Positions 41,938-64,000 of a stretch of DNA of 64,000 bases are shown one piece after another. The notes beneath the pieces are model-generated. The model searched no databases. It saw only the letters and a list, made by a program, of their open reading frames with translations, and was not told the DNA's origin. How positions within the stretch are numbered: the first letter of the stretch is position 1; every line of letters starts with the position of its first letter. The DNA is taken from the NCBI GenBank assembly GCA_943735955.1, contig OX030955.1, positions 8,943,769-9,007,768 on the forward strand, in the 5' to 3' direction. The position numbers and the translations under genes were made by a program. Source of the stretch: Piscicola geometra (Eukaryota; Annelida; Clitellata; Hirudinida; Piscicolidae).

Positions 41938-44166
41938 AGATCATCATCATCATCATGTCCTCTTCCAGGACAGTGCTGATCCACGTGATGGTGGTGTTGG
42001 AGGTGCTCGAGGTGCTCAGTCTCCTCCTCCTCACCCTCGTCTCCTCCTCCGACGCCTATGGTGCTTTCATGCTTTCCTTTGTGCTGCTCTCTTCTTTGTG
42101 AAGTTGTGTTCTTTGGAGATCTATTAAATTGAACCCTAAACCCCACCCACCAACCATCTCTTCACCACCATATCGTCCCTCTACCACTTCACCATTCCTC
42201 CACTACCCATCAACCCTCTCCTCACCACCTCACCATCCCTCCACCACCCATCAACCCTCTCCTCACCACCTCACCATCCCTCCACCACCCATCAACCCTC
42301 TCCTCACCACCTCACCATCCCTCCACCACCCATCAACCCTCTCCTCACCACCTCACCATCCCTCCACCACCCATCAACCCTCTCCTCACCACCTCACCAT
42401 CCCTCCACCACCCATCAACCCTCTCCTCACCACTTCACCATCCGTCTACCACCCATCAACTCTCTCCTCACCACCTCACCATCCCTCCACCACCCATCAA
42501 CCCTCTCTTCACCACACATCAACCCTCTTCTCACCACCCATCAACCCTCTCCTCACCACCTCACCATCCCTCCACCACCCATCAACCCTCTCCTCACCAC
42601 CTCACCATCCCTCCACCACCCATCGACCACCAGCCTGGCACGAGAAGAGCTTCATCACTTTTGTGGTCTCGTCGCAGGGCAACATGCTCCTCAAGATCGC
42701 CATCTTCAGTTCCCTCCGCCGATCCGACCCTGACTTCGCCACCACTGTTTGTCTCGTCCTTTTTTTTAATGCGTTCAATTGGCAATTATAATTAATTATA
42801 AATACTTATTATTAATATTACTTTTGTTTTCATTAATATTATTTTCATTATTATTGTTTTTTTTATTAATAGTATTAATGTTATTAAGTTATAATTTATC
42901 AATTTTAAATTTATTCATTAATTCTTTTAGTTTTAAAAGCATTTATATTATTATTAATATATTTATTATAATTAAGTTTCCTTTTCATCCTTCCTCCTCA
43001 AGCTGGAAAGGTCACTGCGGTTGAAGGTCAAGTTTTGGTTGGTGAACGTGGTGGGCATCGTGAGTGCTGGCTACTTCTTCCTGCGACACAACAACTACTG
43101 CGAGCCTGGAGGTGCTTGCTGTCTCCATGACTTTGCTGAGTGCTCCACTGCAATTCTATCATCACCCATCCAACCATCCATCCATCCACTCATCTATCTT
43201 TTCATTCAATCACCAACTCATCCAACCATCCCTCCAGCCATCCTCTTTCAAACAACTAATCCACCTATCCAGCCACTCATCCATCCACCCTTCAATGCAA
43301 CCATCCACCCATCCCACCCTTCAATGCGACCATCCACCCATCCCACCCTTCAATGCAACCATCCACCCATCCCACCCTTCAATGCAACCATCCACCCATC
43401 CCACCCTTCAATGCAACCATCCACCCATCCCACCCTTCAATGCAACCATCCACCCATCCCACCCTTCAATGCAACCATCCACCCATCCCACCCTTCAATG
43501 CAACCATCCACCCATCCCACCCTTCAATGCAACCATCCACCCATCCCACCCTTCAATGCAACCATCCACCCATCCCACCCTTCAATGCAACCATCCACCC
43601 ATCCCACCCTTCAATGCAACCATCCACCCATCCCACCCTTCAATGCAACTATCCACCCATCCCACCCTTCAATGCAACCATCCACCCATCCCACCCTTCA
43701 ATGCAACCATCCACCCATCCCACCCTTCAATGCAACCATCCACCCATCCCACCCTTCAATGCAACCATCCACCCATCCCACCCTTCAATGCAACCATCCA
43801 CCCATCCCACCCTTCAATGCAACCATCCACCCATCCCACCCTTCAATGCAACCATCCACCCATCCCACCCTTCAATGCAACCATCCACCCATCCCACCCT
43901 TCAATGCAACCAGCCACTCATCCATCCACCCTTCAATGCAACTATCCACCCATCCCACCCTTCAATGCAACTATCCACCCATCCCACCCTTCAATGCAAC
44001 CATCCACCCATCCCACCCTGCAGTGTACACACTGTTCGCACTGAGTGAGTACACAGTGGTCACCTCCAACATCCTCTATCACATGACCGGCTTTTATGAA
44101 TTCGCCAACACTGGCGCCACCTTCCACATCTCCTCCTACCACAACAACAAGCACAAGCCTTCTTGA
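41098..44166 (+). CDS. PGAP2: Post-GPI attachment to proteins factor 2, 7 exons
   Basis: This multipass Golgi protein is needed for fatty-acid remodelling of GPI anchors. Coding exons are 41098-41102, 41280-41463, 41663-41823, 41969-42060, 42634-42746, 43003-43111 and 44024-44166. Phases close to 268 residues; human has about 254. Exon 2 has a membrane segment [20 protein letters not shown] followed by FTHCR. Exon 3 has the hallmark [12 protein letters not shown] and VPQKYIW. Exon 5 has [14 protein letters not shown], exon 6 has [12 protein letters not shown] and exon 7 has [13 protein letters not shown] and YHMTGFYEF. The 5-nt first coding exon (ATGAA) is inferred from a GTAAGT donor and phase; initiation at the ATG at 41299 is the alternative. 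Introns 4 and 6 are minisatellites. Confidence 0.92.
42195..42625. repeat. 41-bp minisatellite in PGAP2 intron 4
   Basis: About 10 copies of CCATCAACCCTCTCCTCACC plus ACCTCACCATCCCTCCACCAC. The array reaches the acceptor GACCACCAG of exon 5. Confidence 0.92.
43112..44023 (+). repeat. 29-bp minisatellite forming PGAP2 intron 6, stop-free and in frame
   Basis: The intron is 912 nt (304 codons). About 43285-44015 is built from CAACCATCCACCCATCCCAC plus CCTTCAATG units, roughly 25 copies. The donor is GTGCTT and the acceptor CCCTGCAG. The CDS frame is open from exon 6 through the intron into exon 7 and the normal stop. Confidence 0.9.
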
Positions 44167-45583
44167 CGCGCTCTTCAACATTTGTCGTTGTTGCCATTGC
44201 CGTTTTTGGTGTTGTGGTTGGGGTTTTTTTAAATTGCCGTTGTTGTTGTTGTTGATGTTATTGGTGTATTTCATTGGTTTAAATTGTTGTCGCTGTTGCT
44301 TGCCTATTTGTAATTGTAACTTTCCACTCGGCACAACACACGCAATTATATATCTAAGCGCATATTTAATTACATAATTAAGTAGTTTTCCTATAACTTC
44401 GGTCAAAACACATATCCAATACTCATCAATTCTTGTGTTCATATGCCTTCGTCCTGCTTTAACCAGCTCTGCACCAAGGCACCAGCAGCGATTTATACTC
44501 AGATGATGATGAGGGTGATGATGATGATGCTTTTGATGATGATGATGATGGTGTTTTGATGATTATGATGATATTACACTCAGTGATCAATCTACTAAAG
44601 CCTCAGTGTGTGAATACGCAAAGTTGTCTGCCAAATTCCAGTTGGCCGCACGTTACAATTCTATACACACGTACACTTTTATAAGGTTGTATGCATGCAT
44701 CGGCCAAACTCTTTTCAAGTACATTGTTTGAATCACATCCACCATTCCATCACATTTCCTTGCAACACACAATCATCACGTAGTAGCAATGAGGCACCTC
44801 AATGCAACCCTCCACCACCACCTCCGCTTCTACCACCACCTACGCTTCTACCACCACCTCTTTTTTACCACCACCTACACTTCTACCACCACCTCTACTT
44901 CTACCACCACCTCCACCTTTATCACCACCTCCATCTTTATCACCTCTTCCACCTCTCATAACATTTGGCATCGTTACATTTCCATTAACTTTCCCGCCTT
45001 ACTTTCAATTGAATCCACTTCACCAACTTGATTGTACGGTGTATTGTGCGCACCCTTCCTTGCACATGCGCTCTCATTTGGTATTCTCTTGTTTAGCGCA
45101 TACATCTCTTTTTGATTCTGTAGCTAGAAGTGCATTTGTATCTCTCTAAATTAATTCACAGCACATTTGAAATACTCACCATCTTTATATCAATTAAAAT
45201 GTATTTTTAATTCATCAATCTTTTATATTTATTTGAATTATTTTATAAGTGTGCACTTTTAAATTGTATTTCTTCAAAACTTCATTTAGACACACTTGCA
45301 AAAGCATGAAAGAATAGTTTAATGCAAATTACAAAGTATAAAAGAGCCGAGTATTCGACGTTGAGAAGGAAACCTGATCAGTCCTCAAGGCAAGCACTCT
45401 TCTCACAACAATTTAACAATTTTAAAAAATGAAAATAGAAACAATCTAAATACGAATTGAAAATGCTGCGCTATAGCAAACAAAGTACTTAATTGCAAAG
45501 TGAAGAGAGGAGTACAGTTTTGAAACTAGAGTCTTTTTCAAGGGATAATATCATCTGTTAGGCAGTGGCCTGTATTAAAAGAA
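44167..45583. other. Convergent spacer after PGAP2
   Basis: No gene was seen. It contains the 3' UTRs, a GATGAT block (44503-44570) and a CCACCACCTCTACTTCTA-type array (about 44812-44950). The rest is AT-rich. Confidence 0.55.
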
Positions 45584-47385
45584 TTAAATTTCAGTTCCGC
45601 CGTGCAGATCTTGAGAATTGTCGTGAGTATTCTTCGGAGATTCCTTTATTACTTTCTTGCTTCTTTTTGTCTTTTTATTTCCCGTCTTTTTCAAATCTTT
45701 TTCAGCTTTGCTGACCACTTCGACACTATTATCATCACCATCAGTGTTGGCTACGCTCAGTTGCGAAGTCTTTGCAGCTTGTTGCTTGTGCTTGCTGGAG
45801 GATGGCATGATGGATTGGTGCGGTGTGATGACGTTGATGTTGTTGCTGCTGTTGTTGATGTTGTTGTTGCTATTGTTGATGTTGTGGTTGTTGTTGTACT
45901 GGTTGTTTTTGTTGTTGTTATTGTTGATGTTGATGTTATGGTTGTTGTGGTTCTGGTTGTTGATCAAAGAGATCGCAGGGGGAGGAGAGCGATTTTGCGT
46001 TGGATTCTGAAGCAATGCAGCAGTAAACGGATGGCTTTGATTGTTGATGTTGTTGTTGTTGTAGTTGATGTTGTTGTTGCTGTAGTTGATGATGTTGCTG
46101 TTGTTGTAGGGCACTTCGGTGCTGCCAGACGAAAAGGAATGATCATGACTCCTCATCTGCAACTTAGCCTGCTCTAGGGCAATGGCGTTGGCGTCGTTGT
46201 TGCCTTTCTTGAGGATCGACTGGGCAGGTCTCCTGCTTTCCTTCGCATGCACCTCTTCCACCTCCTGCTTCCCCACCTCCTCCTGCCTTCTCAACTCTTC
46301 ATCCCTCTTCTCCTCAATGTAGCTCCTCACGTCTCGACACAGCATCTTCACCGTCACCGCCACAGCAGCCACCAGCATCAGCGCCATCAAAAGTCCAATG
46401 ATCACACACGCCCTCATCAGACTCTCTGCATACTTGTCTGCCTCCATCTTCTCCTGTAAGTTTGTTTTAAGAAGGCATCTTTAAATTTTTTGCATTTACT
46501 TTTTAAAGTGATTAATTCATGATTGTATAAATCCTAAAACTTTAGAAACGATTAACTATTTAATTTAACGATAGTTAACTGTAACTGTAACCTCATTGCA
46601 CGAAGGAGATGCCCACCCCTTCTTCAGCATGCAGTTGCAGAAAGTGCTGTTAGTGTCGTCTGAGTGGAGTTTTATTAGTGTTTGTATTTCCAATGACCAC
46701 TGAAGATTTAATTAAATGCTTTAATTTGATAATTGAAAAAAAAGAGTTTAAATGAACTACCACAGACGGCGACGATGTAAGAGTTCTCTGAACTGACAGT
46801 TTTCGAAATGGGAGATATGCATTGGATTGTCACACCGTCATAAAGTTTCAGATCTTGAAAAATTATTACATATAATTAATATATAACTTTAATTAAACTC
46901 CCTGAAATCATGAATAAATGCATTTTATTAAAATGAATTCAAGTATACGTTTTTAATTTCACAAACCTTGAATTTCAAGTTTATAAACAGCCAAATAATT
47001 TTCATTTTTCTCAAAAGAGAGCGTGTAGCGGGGATTGATGAAGTTGAAGTCAATCTGGTGGTTCGTTCCGATTTTCATGCGGGTGTTCCCGTATGTTCTC
47101 CTCCACAGAGCGTCTCCACTGCCAGTCTTGAAAACGTCCACTTGGCATCGGCAAACCAAGGTGGTACCAGGAAGGAGTTTGTGAGAGATCGAGTCACATT
47201 TGAGTTTGTGGCTTGAAGCGTTGACCTGAGTGGCTGGGTTGGAGGAGTTAATTAGAGATGGTATTTCAGGTATAAGAAGGAAGAGATCAATGTTTGAATG
47301 CTTGGTGTTGAAACTAACTTGCAAAGAGCAGTATTGAAAAAGCTAGTGGCAACAAGTCACGTTCGTGTGACGTTGCTAGCTTCAT
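45584..47385 (-). CDS. Type I membrane protein: signal peptide, Ig-like domain, EGF-like remnant, Asn-rich tail
   Basis: I cannot name this gene. Five exons (47319-47385, 46967-47233, 46761-46853, 46592-46659, 45584-46453) give 454 residues in consistent phase. The N-terminus has a hydrophobic core LPLAFSILLFATT. An Ig-like domain follows: a first Cys in LVCRC, Trp in DALWRR, then YKLEIQDLKLYDGVTIQC, the usual L-x-I...D-x-x...C end. Next comes a short Cys-rich segment CDDTNSTFCNC...GWASPSC that resembles the second half of an EGF domain. One membrane span follows (ACVIIGLLMALMLVAAVAV), then a charged juxtamembrane helix rich in Glu and Arg. The cytoplasmic tail holds an Asn/Ile/His-rich stretch and a basic KKTKRSKK segment. 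Ig, EGF-like and transmembrane order recalls neuregulins, but the EGF part is incomplete, so orthology is not claimed. Confidence 0.75.
45820..46110 (-). repeat. Coding trinucleotide tract encoding the Asn-rich tail
   Basis: AAC/AAT/ATC/CAC triplets lie inside exon 5 of the Ig-like membrane protein. It is one of the few arrays here that is actually translated, giving Asn runs broken by Ile and His. Confidence 0.8.
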
Positions 47386-47664
47386 CGAAACTGAACCCTC
47401 AATTCTTTTATTTAAATTTCTGCGGACCCTATTCTAACACAGGTGAAAATTCTTGAAAAAGACAACTGATTATTTAATTTTTTCTAATTAAAATATTATT
47501 TATTTTTCATTTTAATAAATAAAATAATTTACATAAATTTTAATTTTAACAAAAATTTAAATATAGAATATTTGTTCTTTGAACGATAATACAAATTTAA
47601 CTCTAAATTTTCTAACCTGTACTCTCACAAAAATATGAATAATTTAATATAAAAATATAAAATT
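47386..47664. promoter_or_regulatory. Divergent region between the Ig-like membrane protein and ZMAT5
   Basis: 279 AT-rich bases lie between the two start codons. I see no clear TATA element. Confidence 0.45.
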
Positions 47665-48180
47665 ATGCCTCGAAAGCGCTACTACTGCGATTTTTGCGAA
47701 AAGTCTTTTGCTGACAACCAGACGAACAGACGCAACCACTTGAACGGAATCCAACACAAGCTGGCAAGAAAGGAGCACTATGACTCCTTCAGGGACCCTC
47801 AACTCATCTTGGCGGAAGATGCCGGAAAAAAGCCATGCAGGAGGTTCTTCCAGGAAGGAAACTGCAAGTTCGGTAACAGCTGCAAGTTCTCGCATATAGG
47901 CAATAAAGAAAGAGAGCACTATATGAAAGAAGTTAATTTAAAAATAATGCATGAATCTTCGCAAGAATATATTTGGAAAAATGTTGAAGCTGATGAAATA
48001 GTTAGTAAATGGTTGACTGAAGAGAAGTTGGAAAAACTGCGATCGTTGATGTCTCCTGGCGATGAAAAATTCCGTACGCCATTCAGGTTGCCAAAAGATT
48101 TTTCCTGTTTTGAAAATCTCCCTCCCTCCCTGCTGCCCTATGACCTCAACCAAGTCAAGCAAACTTCTGAATGGGGCTGA
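47665..48180 (+). CDS. ZMAT5: ZMAT5, U11/U12 snRNP 20 kDa protein
   Basis: A single exon encodes 171 residues. ZMAT5 is a specific component of the U11/U12 di-snRNP of the minor (U12-type) spliceosome. The N-terminal U1-like zinc finger has Cys 8, Cys 11, His 25 and His 31 within YYCDFCEKSF and NHLNGIQHK. A CCCH finger follows with Cys 58, Cys 67, Cys 73 and His 77 (spacing 8-5-3) in PCRRFFQEGNCKFGNSCKFS. The C-terminus LPPSLLPYDLN...WG matches the family's conserved LPPSL...WG end. The ATG at 47665 starts four residues before the zinc-finger strand. Polyadenylation signals (AATAAA) occur downstream near 48366. Confidence 0.93.
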   Translation: MPRKRYYCDFCEKSFADNQTNRRNHLNGIQHKLARKEHYDSFRDPQLILAEDAGKKPCRRFFQEGNCKFGNSCKFSHIGNKEREHYMKEVNLKIMHESSQEYIWKNVEADEIVSKWLTEEKLEKLRSLMSPGDEKFRTPFRLPKDFSCFENLPPSLLPYDLNQVKQTSEWG

Positions 48181-50083
48181 AATGGAGCTTTTTTATAAAT
48201 CGAACAATTGAGTAGTTTTGACATTTTTATTCCATTTAAACTATAATTTCTAGCCTACGTGCTAATGACAGCCGTTTTATTGGTACAATTATTACGATTG
48301 GTTAAACGCAACAAAATAATGTCCTAAAGATAATGAGTAACTTTCCAAAATAAGCAAGAATGTCCAATAAATGTCCGAAATAAAAGAAACGAACGATCAA
48401 AACCGTATTCAAGTCAGTGACGTTCTGGGAATGTAAAGTTGTAAAACTAAATGGCGAGCTCTATGCTAAGCATGCTTACAGGTCTTAGTAATGTGAAATC
48501 ATGAAACTCGATAAATTGCCATAAAATCAAAGTCTAAATGAAAAGCGACAACAATTTTGATGGTTCGGGAAGAAGGAATGGGACTCGTTAAGCACTGACT
48601 AGAGCTTCCTTAAGGTCGAAAATATAAGAACTTCACTGCGATTGAGCTTTTGTGGATCAAAATATTTCATTTGTGAAAATACATTTTTGATGATCGTCCA
48701 CGGAAAAATAGATCTTTAATTTCTTGCGCCACATGTATTGCTGTGTAGAGTACCTTAGCAAAGCAAAGTCTTGATACAAAAACCATTTCAACCTGTAATA
48801 AAATGGATAAAAATCGTATTTTTTTAAACCTATTCGAAAAAGAATTTGGATTATGTGATAAAAACAGACAAAAGGAAGCTGAGATGGCAAAGTAACTAAG
48901 AAGAAACCAAGTAAACAAGAAGCTAGTTGACGTCTATCCTCTCAAACAAAGGTCCTTAGTTTTAGTGGAAATTCCTACGTAGTCGACTGAAGCGTTCGTT
49001 AAAATGGTGCATCTGTTTGACCCGTTCAGGAATTGATCCCGTTGACGAATTTTAATTATACAACGGGAATCAGTTCCTCAATGGGTCGAAACAGATGCAC
49101 CTTTAACAAAGTGTAGAACTGAACCACAGAAATAGACACCTTGAATTCTTAATTAAAGCCTTTAAAGCGCGGATTTACTGAAAGACAATATTTTCATTTA
49201 ATTACATATCCACAATAACACCTATCAGAATAAAAATATAATTTATTTTTCGATAAATATATTTTTATTCGGCATAAATAAAAATATATTTATGAATATC
49301 TTTATACAGTATAAAATATAAAAGGTTAGCCTACGAAGACCATACTGAATAAGTGATTTCTTTGGGAGAAAATAGCGATATATGTGAGTCGGTTTGTGTG
49401 GATTTGTCGTGAGGCTGGCTGTCTGAGTGGACGACGTGAGTATGCGAGCATCAAAATAATTATAATAAGATAATAATTCCTAATAATATTAATAACAATT
49501 ATAATGTAAGTAATCATTATTATAATTATACTAATAATAATAATGAAAATAATAAGGATTAAAAAAATAATAAAAAAACAATTTAAGTAATCATTCATCA
49601 TAGTTAACTATCGATTAACGAGATCATTAGTGATTCATAAAATCATAAGAAAATATTATTACATATCTATCACAATGTATGTTTCCAGGGATGAGAAGTC
49701 GATCAGGATGGAGTAAGTCAAAATGGATGGCGGAGGGAAAATTGGAGTGAAAGGTGTGTGTGGAGTGGTAAGTCAAAATGGATGGCGGAGGGAAAATTGG
49801 AGTGAAAGGTGTGTGTGTGGAGTGGTAAGTCAAAATGGATGGCGGAGGGAAAATTGGAGTGAAAGGTGTGTGTGGAGTGGTAAGTCAAAATGGATGGTGA
49901 AGGGGAAATTTGAGTAAACGGTGTCTGTGTGGGGTGAAGCAGACTCTTGGAAAGTTCAACTCGATTCCATGTCGGTGGTGTTTTCTGTGGTCTAGAGGAG
50001 GAGGAGGAGGAGGCAGAAGACGATGGCGTTTAAAAGAAATGGCCTTGAATGAATGGGTCCTCACTTCAAAAGAAAGAAAGTTT
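48181..50083. other. Convergent spacer between ZMAT5 and the BK channel
   Basis: No gene is supported. It holds a long inverted repeat (48999-49107), AT-rich sequence and a minisatellite of about 55 bp (units beginning AAGTCAAAATGGATGGCGGA, 3.5 copies, 49710-49905). The BK channel 3' UTR lies at its right end. Confidence 0.6.
48999..49107. repeat. Long imperfect hairpin (inverted repeat arms of about 46 nt)
   Basis: The left arm contains GGTGCATCTGTTTGACCCGT and GATCCCGTTG. The right arm contains CAACGGGAATCAGTTCCTCA and GGGTCGAAACAGATGCACC. The loop is about 16 nt. It could be a MITE or a hairpin RNA precursor; no clear target duplication was found. Confidence 0.7.

Positions 50084-64000
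<13,917 letters not shown>

Noticed and set aside
49326..49601. Ile-rich minus-strand open frame and similar AT-rich frames at 42779-43024
   Set aside because: AT-rich composition produces Ile/Leu runs; no similarity and no splice context.
49627..49680. BK-like motif LLIPGN on the minus strand
   Set aside because: It resembles a short stretch of the vertebrate BK linker, but it lies downstream of the channel's stop with no splice frame; chance match.

Overview
The window is animal nuclear DNA. Every recognisable gene is split by GT-AG introns (RLIG1 and ZMAT5 are single-exon), the proteins are metazoan orthologues (DHDDS, RLIG1, RPL31, a Quaking/How-type STAR protein, RAD50, PGAP2, ZMAT5, Slo1 BK channel), and introns and spacers are unusually full of micro- and minisatellites. 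I read it as an invertebrate; the sequence does not let me name the phylum. All exon models were assembled by hand from splice sites, reading phase and protein similarity recalled for the families. None was tested with transcripts or alignment software.

Layout, left to right: (1) 1-993, a 5'-truncated duplicate of DHDDS exons 4-7; (2) 3760-6711 (-), the intact 8-exon DHDDS gene; (3) 6881-7858 (+), RLIG1 RNA ligase, one exon; (4) 8168-8997 (-), RPL31; (5) 9403-23478 (+), STAR/KH RNA-binding protein with an 8.2 kb repeat-filled intron; (6) 26462-40533 (-), RAD50, 37 exons adding up to 1311 residues, with P-loop, zinc hook and Walker B all where they should be; (7) 41098-44166 (+), PGAP2; (8) 45584-47385 (-), an unnamed type I membrane protein with an Ig-like ectodomain and an Asn-rich cytoplasmic tail; (9) 47665-48180 (+), ZMAT5; (10) 50084 to beyond 64000 (-), the C-terminal two thirds or so of a Slo1 BK channel.

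The nine intact genes alternate strand without exception (-,+,-,+,-,+,-,+,-), giving four close head-to-head pairs with spacers of 169-564 bp: DHDDS/RLIG1, RPL31/STAR, RAD50/PGAP2 and the membrane protein/ZMAT5. They share no single pathway. The products serve dolichol synthesis, RNA ligation, translation, RNA processing, DNA double-strand-break repair, GPI-anchor remodelling, the minor spliceosome and membrane excitability.

The most unusual features concern repeats and gene structure. The last introns of the STAR gene and of PGAP2 are each a minisatellite with no stop codon in the gene's frame, and each is an exact multiple of three nucleotides long (1872 and 912 nt), so retention would insert hundreds of repeat residues and still reach the normal C-terminus. 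Many 3' splice sites sit directly against tandem arrays. The window also holds two copies of a tRNA-like SINE, a second tRNA-like repeat, a double-hairpin foldback element with a 12-bp target duplication, and two retroelement fragments inside the BK gene.
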